64,000 nt of DNA from the NCBI GenBank assembly GCA_950295325.1, contig OX485808.1, positions 22,774,527 through 22,838,526 on the forward strand, read 5' to 3'. Below are positions 24,589-36,100 of this stretch, one piece after another; position 1 is the first letter of the stretch; each line of letters starts with the position of its first letter. The stretch is from Polytrichum commune (taxonomy: Eukaryota > Streptophyta > Polytrichopsida > Polytrichales > Polytrichaceae). The notes below the pieces were generated by a model. The model was not told the origin of the DNA. It ran no database searches and worked only from the letters and a program-made list of their open reading frames with translations. A program made the translations under genes and the position numbers.

Positions 24589-25279
24589 ATGGATGGATGG
24601 ATGGATGAAACTGCCAGGTCAGGGGTGACGATTCTAGATATTTCGAAGCCATCGTCCAGGTGGCACGCCATGGGGCCACGACAGCCCGCCATCGTACCGT
24701 CACTTTTCACGTCCCCAGCAAAGTATCTGCTGCTTTGAGTGCCAAGGCAGGTCCAACCCCCAAATATCCACCCTGCCTTTTGCATTTTGCCAAACTTTTT
24801 TCCTACTTTTTCATCCATTTCTGGTGGATGGCTTCCCTGGATGGATGGATGTAGCCAGGCACGTTTGCAAGTGCGATGGCCGGCACATGAAGAATGTGTG
24901 TTCTTGTGGTTGGCATTATGTGGTCACTCTTCTTCTTAACTTGGAGACCTTACATTGAGGGCATCACCAGATTCACCACCCATGATGGCGCCATGAACTG
25001 ATGCTCTGATGCTATTCATTAGTTTCCAATTCAGTTCACGTCACAGATTGTTTAGGCGCTCCACTCATCGCTGCATTTTCAGGGTAATTTTCCGACACTT
25101 GAGGAGCTTCAGCTGGTTACTTCTCAAACTCAACCATTTCATTTGTAAACTACACTAAAGTGAGCCTAAAATGTCCCCATTTTTCTCTCTCCGGGTGAAT
25201 TGATTCGCTTGTCTTATTCTCCCATCGTTGTAGTTCAAGGCAGCTTGTCCACTGCAAAACAACTAAGTTTTGCAAGACA
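24481..25279. other. No gene recognised; (GGCT)n(GGAT)n microsatellite
   Basis: A (GGCT)n then (GGAT)n tract spans about 24557-24606, with a second short (GGAT)n at 24838-24851. Open frames on both strands across it (up to 146 codons) consist largely of repeat-encoded Gln-Pro-Ala-Ser or Trp-Leu-Ala-Gly and are rejected as genes. The rest is unassigned moderate-GC sequence. Confidence 0.35.
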
Positions 25280-25382
25280 TTCACTGAAAATCGGATGTAG
25301 AGTAGTTGAGTTCATCCGTTGTGCAGATGGATGGGGCAATTCCAGACGGAATTGAACTACTCTACATCCAATTTTCAGTGAA
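25280..25382. repeat. 103 bp near-perfect foldback hairpin
   Basis: The 34 bp left arm (25280-25313, core GGATGTAGAGTAGTTGA) pairs with the right arm (25349-25382) at 31 of 34 positions, and partial pairing continues into the loop through TCCGT/ACGGA. Size and shape resemble a plant microRNA precursor, but a tiny foldback MITE is equally possible. No transcription signal was identified. Confidence 0.6.
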
Positions 25383-25507
25383 GTCTGGGATGGGTGGCGA
25401 TGCTCTTAGAGTGGTGTATATGGCAATGGACACCAAAAAGACATGTGTTGCAATGAGGGTGGGTTTAAAACCAACGTTGGACCAATGTGGAGTTGCAAGC
25501 CTGTTAT

Positions 25508-25837
25508 CAAAACTACACTAAATATGGTATTTAGTGTTTGGTTGTATTTAGTGTTGTTACCACCCTGCCCTGCTCAACATTTATTTTCAATTCTTTGATA
25601 ATTAGTGTTAGATATAAATGCGCCGCCACCTCCCTTCTCCTTTTTTCATTGTTAAATATTTTTCATATCCTTACTAACACTAAATTCGTGCATGTAACTT
25701 CCACATATTACCACAGTTGACATTTAGTGTTTGAGTTTACATTTAATGTTACTTACTTTCATAGGGTTAGTGATATTTAGTGTATGCATTCGTATTTAGT
25801 GTATCAAACACAAAATATCATGTTTAGTGTAGTTTTG
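25508..25837. mobile_element. Inverted-repeat element family C
   Basis: The left end CAAAACTACACTAAATATGG, then TATTTAGTGTTTG, is matched by a right end whose complement reads CAAAACTACACTAAACATGA, then TATTTTGTGTTTG. The inverted repeats are about 34 bp and total length about 330 bp. The interior has further TTTAGTGT copies. Non-coding. Confidence 0.65.
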
Positions 25838-25984
25838 AAGAATCTGCTTAATGGTATCCAAATTATAATACTAGTTGATTATGGGTATTTGGTGGATATG
25901 TCAAAGTGAGGGGTTCTTTTTATGTATGGGTTGTTATTTGGAGCAATACCACTCCAAACAACAGAGGGAGAGAGGGAGAGAACT

Positions 25985-26476
25985 GTTGTGATATTTAGTG
26001 TCACATACACTATTTGTGAAGGCCTAGAGGTCTCAAAGTGTCACGCCCGCTAGTTGTCAATAGGATTCCATTCGTCAACGTAAGCAACTTCTTTTATTAA
26101 AAAATATATCTACATTTGGAGTAGCACATTGGGATACTTTACACAATTGTCTTGTGTTTATGTATACAAGGGGAAGATGTTTTTGAGTGCAGTAATGGCA
26201 AGTGTCATGTGTTTATGTTTTAGTGTGCAAGAGGAAGCTATTCATGTACACTTTAGGCAACTCGTAGACCATTGTGTAACATGGGCATGCACCTCATACT
26301 CATGAACATACTCATGCCAAGATACTAATAAGTGCACTTGAATGCCAAGTGTCATGAGGTGAGACTTGTGGTGGAGTTGTAATCAGTAGTGTGACCTAGC
26401 ATATGCCTCAAAATAGGGTAAGTGACACGAGTACGCATTTGACACCAAATACCATGAACGGTGTAGTGATGGTGTG
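25985..26476 (+). mobile_element. Dispersed repeat family A, copy 3 (longest)
   Basis: About 490 bp. The left end GATATTTAGTGTCACATACA CTATTTG and the right end AATAGGGTAAGTGACAC...GACACCAAATACCATGAAC form imperfect terminal inverted repeats. Comparison with 7815-8237 and 13690-14082 defines the family. No coding frame, so probably a non-autonomous DNA transposon. A target duplication was not resolved. Confidence 0.65.
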
Positions 26477-28257
26477 AAAGAAAGATAGAAATAAATAAAC
26501 AAAGCATGATTATTAGCATGTTGGCCATGCCTTGGTCAAGAGTCCCTTCATACAAGAGAGGGCTTATTGCCTACCTTGTGATGAATGGGCCTTGACGATG
26601 TGGCATGAACGAGGGACACTTCACCTTGATCATAATTGCGAGGTCATGCATGAGCCCGAAATGGGTTTACTGAGCATGGTATTCTAGACAATATTGACAA
26701 TAGGGCAACTTTTATATGAGGATGAAGCTTCTTGCATGGTATACATGCTTGAATGGTACTGGAAACAATAATATCCTCAAATATCCATACCCTACATGTA
26801 TAAAAGAGAATGCAAAATTACGATCATAGATACGTGAGTGGTATCAAAGAACGACAATAAACAATTCAATGTTGGTTTAAATCAATGTTCAAGACCAAAG
26901 AAACTCCAAAATTGAGTGATCCTAGTGGTTCAGGGATATGGTTTGGACCCAAGGACTTTACACTACACCCCATGGTTTCAGGTTTGAAAAAGCAAAGTGG
27001 CGTTAATGTGGCAACACCTTCTTGCCAAATCTTGATAGTCCACATACGAGAAAACACTCCTTCTACTTCGAGACACCAACATTAAACATCAAGTTGAACA
27101 TGAATCGGAAAATAAATCCACTAAGAGGTGTTTTGGACCCTAAGTATCTTGGACCTAGGCCCTAACTATGTAAAAGCACATTGAGATTATACTATGTGGT
27201 TAAAGAAGCTTAGAGGTCCTTATAAGTTCAGTTGTTAACACGAGTGGGGAAGGCCCCCATGCAACCACTTCAAAAAGAAAAAGAAAAACAATCTTCACTT
27301 TCACCAAGTCCTATACCTTTTGCATCTCATCAACTTCCACTCCAAAACTTTGAAACGATGACTCCGTGTGAGATCATCATAATCTCTAAACAAAGATAAT
27401 CAATGCTAACTTTAAACGAACGGTCAAAGTTGAGCTTCTTTGGACTCATAGTAGGTCCACGTACCTTAAGACAGAGGTACCTTGAGTGGTGCCCTATCAT
27501 TTAGACATTCGAGGGCAATGGACCTACTAGATAATAGGCACAAAGGTTTTATGAGCACCTAGATAGGTAGTAATGGGCACGTTTCCCTTATGTTTTGTGT
27601 GGTGTGTGATTTAATATGGACCCTGTTGTTTTGAGACATGGCATGTCAAGATTAAAATATGTATTTTAGTGAAGGACACAATCGAATTTACAAGTTTGCA
27701 CTCTATGTCATTGACGTTGCTTTCAAAACCCTAGTACCTTCTTCCGCATGCCACATTGGAGCCACATAAGTGCAAGAGTGCCAAATAGGTTATGGATAAG
27801 ATATGCATGTCCTATTTGGACACCTATATTTGATCGATGTGTGCTTTGATGAGGATCAAAGAACAAACACCACAGAGACATGTGTTTCAAAGAGATTGGA
27901 TTGCGTCTTCAAGTTTTATCATCTATCGCAAACTAAAATTGAACACAATTGAGAGGATCGATGTGTTTAGTTTAAAACAATCAGCAACTTATGGTTCCAT
28001 TAACCATAACTAAATTAGGGGAGATTTCCTTTTTTGTTGTTGTTGTTGATGCTTCATCGTAGATTTGCTAATACAACACAAGTTTTGTTGTACAGATCTA
28101 ATTGGTAGAAATTGAAGGACTTGAGAAATGAACTGAATAACACAACCACATACCCTAAATGTTGTTCTCTCTTTACTTAGAGATAACCCAATCTTGGGGT
28201 TTGGAGATATTGCCTCATAGAGGCCAAGCATGTGACAAGAGATGACTTGGAAGTATT
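26477..28257. other. No gene recognised; family F fragment at 27790-27930
   Basis: At about 27790-27930, GGACACCTATATTTGATCG and AAAGAGATTGGATTGCGT match the repeat family also present at 47795 and 57165. The remainder is AT-rich with no supported gene. Confidence 0.35.
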
Positions 28258-28650
28258 ACACTAAATAATGGTGTTTAGTGTCACCAATTCTATATTTGCC
28301 ATGCTCAATACTAGTTATAAACCGCATGTGTAGTGTCACCAACACTAAATGAAAATCTCACGTTATTTTTCATTCCATGTTAAAACTAATTTGGGCATTG
28401 AAGATATACAATATTATAATTGCTCTCACTTACTAAGTGATTTTCACCCAAAATGCATTCATCCATGACAACACTTTATTACAAAAATGTTAGGATGTAG
28501 AATATACTGAAGTTTGTTTCAATAAATGACATTTGAATGAACTAAAAGTAAGGTGGGATGACAATACTTTTTGCTTATTCATATGTAAAAAGTGTCACTA
28601 GAAGAGTTCCTATAGTGACATAACATACCATGATACTAAATGCAATATTA
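28258..28650 (-). mobile_element. Inverted-repeat element family D, copy 3 (inverted)
   Basis: Begins ACACTAAATAATGGTGTTTAG TGTCACCAATTCT and contains complements of the family landmarks (GTGTCACCAACACTAAAT, ACTTACTAAGTGA, TTGCTTATTCATATG). It ends GATACTAAATGCAATATT. Matches 22456-22840 in inverse orientation. Confidence 0.6.
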
Positions 28651-28936
28651 AGAGTAGTAAACTACAATGAAGTACTAGACTACCATAGCACCTTTACCAC
28701 TTTGGCTATTTGTAAGAAAATAGTTATTATAACTCCTATGTTTAGATTATACAACCCAAATTTACAGGAAATCTCATTTTCCATATTTATTTATTTTTAT
28801 TTAAAAATAAAATTTAAACATTCCTCCTACAAATAGTTTAATTAGTGCCGAAGTGGTAAGGATCGAGCTAACTTATTCCAATGTCAAATCAACAAAACTA
28901 CTATATAGTAACATCCAAGATGCAAACTATTATGAG

Positions 28937-28990
28937 GTTTTTATGTTGGATGGATGAGAAGTACACTCTTATGCATTAATTTCCACTCTC
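28937..28990 (+). repeat. Solo family G end forming a foldback with the next element
   Basis: TTTTTATGTTGGATGGATGAG through CACTCTC is the inverted counterpart of the left end of the element at 28996. With a 5 bp centre (CTATG) the two make a hairpin with arms of about 50 bp. Confidence 0.55.
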
Positions 28991-28995
28991 CTATG

Positions 28996-29431
28996 GAGAG
29001 TGGGAATTATTGTGTACAAGCGTACTTATCATCTATCCAACATAAACACTTGGACCCCTATAGGTTTGTTGTTGTTTCATCTTATATGATCTTAAGTACA
29101 CTGATTTGATATCTTTAAAGTTACATTGATTATTCCCTCAATGCGTGTTACTATTCCGAGTTATGCGGTGCAACGATGTGTTACTCAAGAGTTCAATTTT
29201 TTCTAACGAAAAGTTCAATAAGTTTGTTCGGACATTATAGAATATAAATGATTTTGCTTGGTCAAATATTACATTCTTGATAAATAGTTATAGCTCCAAA
29301 CAATAACATGCACTAACTAGGATAATCAATGTAATTCCAATATTGAATCTATGGGTTGCATATTGTTTCTAGGCTCTTACGTTGGATGAATGAGAGGTAT
29401 GCAAATATGCAATAATTCCCTCCCTCCCTCC
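28996..29431. mobile_element. Family G element interrupted by a family H element
   Basis: Ends are GAGAGTGGGAATTATTGTGT...CATCTATCCAACATAAAC on the left and TTACGTTGGATGAATGAGAG...AATAATTCCCTCCCTCC on the right. At about 436 bp it exceeds the ~246 bp of other members because a ~210 bp element sits inside it at 29123-29332. Confidence 0.6.
29123..29332. mobile_element. Inverted-repeat element family H, nested copy
   Basis: Collinear with 55071-55289: ACATTGATTATTCCCTCAAT, GTGTTACTATT, TGTTACTCAAGAGTTCAATTT, GTTCGGACATTATA, TTGATAAATAGTTATAGC, and the end CACTAACTAGGATAATCAA TGT. The ends are inverted relative to one another. Confidence 0.6.
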
Positions 29432-29992
29432 TTTACAATTGATTGTGCATTTTCACCCCCATGGTAAGATTGGTGGGGGCCAAACTCAAGGAGTTAATAA
29501 GATTTTTTTTAAATAAAAAATAAAAAATACAAGAGGTCGGTTAAGATTAAAGAGATCTGGCATGAATAATGGGGATACACTCTAACCTCCTTAATATCAT
29601 GCATGTGGCAACCGACATGCATGCAATATTGTAGAAGTTTGCATGAAAATAGGCTATTTGTGTAGCATGCCATATTATGGAATAACACAAAAGTCAACAT
29701 TGCAACAATGACGATGAATAAGTAGTGTGCTCGGAGTCCACTTCACCCAAAAATTCTAGTGGTGACAATGTGATGTATGTGAGTGTGTGCTTTGAATTCT
29801 TCGGTGGATTATTTTAATTGCAAAACTTGTGATATATGAAAGAGAAATGTGACAATAAGGACGAAACTGAGCATGTTCGTTCCCTAGGGTGTCAAGCATA
29901 AGAGAGGAAGTGACATTATAGAGGGTCACATTACGGAGGTTAGGTTGTATTGGCACAAGGGTGTCATTTAAATTTCCTATATACTTGGCAAG
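29432..29992. other. No gene recognised
   Basis: AT-rich; short minus-strand frames of 63 and 66 codons have no recognisable features. It ends at the (TTG)n tract that marks the 3' tail of the minus-strand LINE. Confidence 0.3.
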
Positions 29993-30025
<33 letters not shown>

Positions 30026-31098
30026 TTTTAAAAATTAAATGTTTTTGTGGGTGTGAAGACAAATGAAACAATCTTTATTTCATTGTTAACAACATACAAG
30101 GCCAATGGGACGTGAGAAAGAGAATTGGGGGAACTCTCTTGGGTGCGCGCATTGGAACCACAAAACTCCACAATGGTTGAAGAACCTAACCTTGATTAAC
30201 TATGCCAACCTTAGGTACTCTAATATGCCACACAATTCTATCATTCCATCTATGATAGACAAGTCCATTCTCCCCCCCCCCCCCCCAAACCATATCAAAT
30301 TTAGCAAGGACATCATCATAAGTGGACTCCTTTTTGGAATCCTTAAGAGCTTTCCCCCATGCAATTCTAGCATATTTTAAAAGACTTTGCAAGATGTTAC
30401 CTTGCATTTTCTTTTCGTCCCATCTATTGTTGTTGAAGTTAAGGTTATTCCTTTCGATCCAAATCGTTCAGAGTGTGATGCCACGGAGGAACAACCAAAT
30501 TCTAGGGACTTTGCTAAGGGATGAAGGAATTTTCTTCCCAAATATGCCATGATGTCAATTGAGCACTTTCCAAGGACCCTTTTGCCCATCCCTAGCCTTC
30601 ATCATATGAATAATGCCAATAGCGTATTCCCACGCCCTTCTAGTAATCTTGCAATCTTAGAATTTGTGAACAATGGTTTCCGGGATGTACTCCATGCACA
30701 TGTGGCACTTATCATCAACATCCGCAATGAATCTACCCCTCCATGCTTTTGCTTTAATTGCAACTGCTTAATACGACAATGACAAGATGAACGCCCCTTC
30801 TTTTTTGCTCCACATTTTAATACTTCCCATAACAATGATAAGTTCCTTCCTATTAATGATCCAAGGATGGGTTTGCACATGAAAACATTGCGATATAGGT
30901 GGGTGAAAAGGGGCTAAGGAACACTCATCCAAGATTGGACAAAAATATTCACCACTTTGGAACACGACCTCAAGCAAGCCCCCCTCATTTGGTGAGTCAA
31001 AAACACCCTACCCAACAACCTATAGGTGCTTGCCTTTGCGGGTGTTGGAGCAGTTGGGCAACACTACATTGGTATGGTACTTACCAAGTTATATGAAT

Positions 31099-31152
<54 letters not shown>

Positions 31153-32203
31153 GTAGGCTCTGATTCTATATATTCACGCGGTCAAGCTTGCAACACCAAA
31201 GACGGAACCTAAGGAGGTCATGTAGATTTGAGTATCCACCATCAAGAGTTTTTAACATCCATTTGACAAGAAGATTGCGTGTGGCCACTTCTGGGTTCGT
31301 GAGGCTAACTTTGAGTTTTGCACAATAGTCAGTCTAAGCCACTCTTGCTCTAACATGTGTGATTTGCCCTCTCCATAAGTAACCCCTTAACATGAGTATA
31401 TGTATATGATGGCCTTCCAAGACCCAACCCAAACTAACACAAAGAACATTGTGTGAATGCCAACATGTGATTGACCACTAACCTCCTTCCTACAAGGGAG
31501 AGGTGTCTAGACCCCGATAGGTCATTTTCTTCCCCATATTTTATTAATAAGAAACTTGTCTACGTCTTTTACATCAAGGGAGGGAGCCTAAATGCAATTC
31601 CTAGTAGTTTAGACAAGTCCCCCAGCTAGGCCCACTTCGAGCAATAGTTATCAAGCCATGTGGGTTTGTTGTTAGGTTCCACTACGCTATTATGCAACGT
31701 ATTTATTCCAATTGATTTTGAGTCACGTTGCAAGACTGAATGTATTCAAAATGCCAACCATGGTCATCACTACATCCTCTTGCCCCTCAACTAGGACTAG
31801 TGTGTCGTAAACATATTGTACCACAATTAGTTGTGTCATATTACCTGGCAACTCCACCCCTCTCATGCTACCTTCTTTAATTTGTTCCTTGATTAATGAT
31901 TGAGCACTTCTCCGACAATGAGAAAGAGGTAAGCTGCAAATTGGCAACCTTGCCTCAAACCCCACTAAATGCAAAATGGTTTGTTGGGTTGACCATTAGT
32001 ATTAACCATTGCATGTGCATCTTTTAATAGGAGTTTTGTTAACCCAATGAAATTCTCATTAGCCAATATTCCTCATTGCATCAAAGAGGAATTCCCATTC
32101 AATTGTATCATCGGGTTTTGCAAAGTCTAGTTTAAGGAACACCACATCTTGATCGCTATGCTCAGCTTATTCCAATGTTTCATGTGTCAACAACATCTTA
32201 TCT
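29993..32203 (-). mobile_element. L1-like LINE, 3' part (decayed)
   Basis: Non-LTR retrotransposon remnant on the minus strand. From its right edge it encodes, with stops and frameshifts, an RT core: FLKLDFAKPDDTIEW (motif A), then WGLRQGCQ-A-LFLIVGEVL (motif B), then QYVYDTLVLVE (motif C, catalytic YADD changed). Further left is a zf-RVT region (CHMCMEYIPETIVHKF, then RAWEYAIGIIH), followed by ITLWTIWIERNNLNFNNNRW. The 3' end is a run of A then (CAA)n, seen on the plus strand as (TTG)n at 29993-30023. The right edge coincides exactly with the copia 5' LTR, and the missing 5' part resumes beyond the 3' LTR at 43023. A (CT)n tract at 31091-31150 and a C-run at 30273-30287 interrupt it. Confidence 0.8.
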
Positions 32204-32539
32204 TGTTGAAGGTGAAGCATTAGATTGCTCGTAGTCAATATAAATGTAATACTAGAAGGAATAAGGTTGTTGTAGAAGGTAGAGCATTAGATTGTTCGTA
32301 GTCATTAGAAATGTAATGAAACATACATGAGAAACAATGAGGATAGAATAAGGCTACAACACTAGTCCGAGAGGGATAAGAGTTATCCCATATTGTTTGT
32401 ATGAATCAAGAAAAAGAAGAAAAACAATAAAAGGCAAAACAAGGAGAGCATGAGACCATCTCACTCCAAGCATTGTTCATATGCCTTGGTGTATGTGTAC
32501 ATGCATGTGCAATCTTATCTCTAATCCTATTGATATCCA
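32204..32539 (+). repeat. Copia 5' LTR
   Basis: Starts TGTTGAAGGTG and ends ATTGATATCCA (TG...CA). It matches 42699-43022 along its whole length apart from substitutions and a ~14 bp indel. It contains an internal duplication of a ~45 bp block (GCATTAGATTGCTCGTAGTC and GCATTAGATTGTTCGTAGTC). Confidence 0.85.
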
Positions 32540-32556
32540 ATAGGTTATGGGCCTAG
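32540..32556 (+). other. Probable primer-binding site (decayed)
   Basis: Immediately downstream of the LTR, TAGGTTATGGGCCTAG resembles the complement of the 3' end of initiator tRNA-Met used by most plant copia elements (consensus TGGTATCAGAGCC), with several changes. Confidence 0.45.
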
Positions 32557-33159
32557 CATGCAAGTGAAGTGTTTAGAGATTTGATTGCTTTGAGGTTGTG
32601 GAGTGGATTTTGAAGGGTTAGAGCATTGGAGGTGTCCGAGGGCGCATTAGGTTGTTGTAAGTATTTCTTTGTTTTTGTTTTTTGTTTGATAGTATGTTTG
32701 ATGCAAGAGTATGTGATTTGAGTTTTTTGAGTATTGAGAGACTTAGTTGAGAGGTTTGGAGGTATTTTAAGCATTCAAGGGTTTCTTAAGAGCTTTGAAG
32801 GTGTTTAGACTCCAATAGCACATGACTAGAGAGGTTTGAGTGCTGAGTGTATTTGAGAGTGTAAGGTGTATTTGAATTAAAGAAGATTTTATTTGAATGA
32901 TTTGAGTGTTTTAGGAACTCTTTTGAGGTGTAGAAGATCTTATTTAAATAATTTGAATGTATTAAAACCTCTCTTGAGGTGTAGAAGATCTAACTTAAGG
33001 TATTTGAGAGTGTAAGACATTTGAGGTGAAGGAGATTTTATTTGAATGATTTGAATGTCTTAAGATCACCCTTGAGCAGTAGAAGATCTAACTTGAGGTC
33101 TATGAGAATGTATGGTTTGTTTGAAGCCATTCAAGGTTTTTTTAATGAAAGAAATATTG
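32557..33159 (+). repeat. Degenerate tandem repeats in the copia leader, part 1
   Basis: Diverged repeats of roughly 70 bp built from words such as GAAGATTTTATTTGAATGAT, TTTGAGTGTTTTAGGA, TTTGAGAGTGTAAG and GTAGAAGATCTAACTTGAGG. The same words resume on the other side of the inserted LINE (38137-39060), so both halves belong to one array lying between the primer-binding site and gag. Confidence 0.65.
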
Positions 33160-33170
33160 TTTGAGTGCCT
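33160..33170 (+). repeat. Target-site duplication of RLE-LINE copy 1, left
   Basis: TTTGAGTGCCT, repeated exactly at 38126-38136 on the other side of the element. Confidence 0.9.
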
Positions 33171-36100
33171 ACCATATATAAATTCTACACGAGTACATTA
33201 ACTTCTATCCTATCAGCGTATGGAGAAAAATACCAAATATTACACGATAGTCAAGAAGGGTTTAGAACAGAGAGAAGCACTTCTAGGCAAATCCAATTAT
33301 TAATCGCAGCGCTTGAAGACGCAAGACTCACGAACCAAGATATATATATTCTTTACATTGACTTCAAAAACGCCTTCGGCTCCATTGATCACGCCAGACT
33401 TTTAGCCATAATGAAAGATCTGGGATATCCCACTGACTCCATAAATCTCATAGGAAACATATATTCACAATCCTCAACAATATTCACTGGTGAACACTTC
33501 GGTAAAACCTTACCAATCCCCATTCAAAGAGGTACAATACAAGGTGATACCCTTAGCCCATATCTATTTATCATATTCCTAGAACCCCTCCTCAGATGGC
33601 TACAACAAGGGAATAATGGATACACTTTTGGTACATCTAAAATTACAATCTCATCAGCAGCATATGCAGATGACCTAGCAGCAATCGCCAATAAACTAGA
33701 GACACTACAAACACAACTCAACAAACTAGACAAATTCTGCGAATGGGCAGGAATGGATCTTGGAATACCCAAATGCGCAATAACTGGATGCCCAAACAAA
33801 TCCAAACTTCACCCCACAACCTTTAAAGCCCTAATCCAATCTACCAATATCAACTACAGAAACCAACCTATACCAGTCTTAAACCAACATGAATCATACA
33901 CGTATCTAGGAATAAATCTTGCACCATCACTCAAATGGAAAACACAAATAAATACCACTACAGCTAAAGTAATAAAACAGTGTCAAGCCCTTGTAACATG
34001 CCCAGCTACTATGAAACAAAAAATAAACATGGCAGATACAGTCATACGTGCTGGAATAGCATACAGCTTCTACGCAGTGCCATACTCCATACCAGCTATC
34101 AAAAAACTCGATAAAAAAATCATAGTACTTCACAAAACGATATGCGGAATACCCAAATGCACATCTAACATCGCTACACAACTCCCACACAATCTATTCG
34201 GAATCGAAGCATTCTTACTACAAAATGCCTATTTAAGATGCATTGGAGAACAACTACAAAACGCACTCAATGATAAAGGTAGAATTGGGAAAATATATGT
34301 TGGTCTACTTCAATTCATACTCGCCAAATATGGGGGCTCTAAGGAAATCACCCGCATTAAATACTACCACTGTGTTAGATCACCCATCACTAGAACATTA
34401 TTCTTGCTCAAACATAAAGCCGGAGTCCACCTAAAAAGTACAATAAACAATTTCCTACTAACCCCATCCCCACTTGAAACTGCATGGATGCAGGAAGCAC
34501 AAATGCTTCATGGCCTAAATCCCAACACCTCACTTAAATTACTACACAAACTACTTGTACATAATATAATCACACTAGACCAAATTACCATGCCTAATGG
34601 TACCACTCTAATGAACCCGGACGAATTCAAAATCTACCACTCCACTCCTTCTAAACTTATCAAAAGCGCACTTAACATAGCTAATCAATTATTTTGCCAC
34701 CCTCCTGGAAATCAATGCCCCCTACCATGCCAACAACACCATCCACTAAGATCCCTAAAAAATAAATATATAATAAGACACCACAATATCCTACCACACC
34801 CACCAACCGCCCCCGTACACCCCCCTAACCTCCCCATCCCCCCTCTACCCCCTCCTCCCAACAACATGCTTAAAGACCCCCGACAATTCCCCATACACAA
34901 AATAATCGATCATAAACAAAAACAATCCAATGACCATAACGGAATAAAAAGAACAGTCACGTCGTACTTATGTCAATGGACTACAACAAATAACAACACA
35001 TATAACAAATGGCGAACTCAAAGGGACCTATACCCCTACTGTGAAGCCAACACATGTAATCACAACACAGACCTACTTATTCATTACTACAAAGAAAGAC
35101 AACACAAACTTTTTTCAAACATAATTAATGCCTACTTCTCCACAGAACAACATAGAGACACAAGATACGTCACACCAACCACAATAATTCCACTAGCACA
35201 TATCTCTATTAATGAATGCAACCCAGAAAACGACATCGAAACAAACTCTGATACCATCCAAACACAATTCGATGTTGCTCACATATACGAAGACAATGGC
35301 CGACACCTCATTACCATCCCGAAAGCTAGACTAACATGGCTATGGAAACAATTCCAATTGGCAAAAAACAACACACACGGTCTAGAACCATCTACCCAAT
35401 CGTTCGAAACTGAAATTGTTTGGTTATACCAAAGGTACAAATACCGTATCCCAAAAAATGACCCACTCAAACGAGCCCAATATACAATACCAACCCAAAT
35501 ATTAGATCTCCTGATTACAACATTCAATATTAACCACTCATATTTTTCATCCCCAGTTACATGCCCCACACAATTCACCCAATTCTACTCACCATTATCG
35601 CGAGACATAATATTTGGATCCCTAGGTAAAGCGTTTGACCATAAATGGCAAGGAATCGGTTACGCACACCCTCATAATACAACAGACCTACAACAAGCTA
35701 TTCACTGGGCGCGCATAGCGGCCCAAAATGATCCATATACAATCACTATACTTATATCTCCGGATACTAATTGGTACCAAAACTCCAACCCACACACAGG
35801 CCCATTCCCAGACACACACGTCATTGCCCATTTCGCCGCTGATACGATCACGTATGAGGAACCCACAATACCCTCCGAGCTCAATACCACAAGAAAAGAA
35901 CCATCTACCATACAAATATTTTATATCCATCACCAAAACAATAACATAGGCACCTACGAACAAATGAAATTAATAAGCGACACAGCAAATAACCTCCAAA
36001 TACTACAAAGTCACACACAAACTGCACCACCCACCCCTCTAAACACCACCGTTAACCCTAGTAAAAAATGGGCTAAATCAAACTACCCAAACACACCCCT

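Noticed and set aside
24378-24818. 146-codon minus and 129-codon plus frames
   Set aside because: They span a MITE end and a (GGCT)n(GGAT)n tract; the translation is mostly repeat.
33165-33170. Translation start of the 1490-codon frame at the GTG
   Set aside because: These bases are target duplication, not element. The frame is open because the LINE is truncated inside RT.
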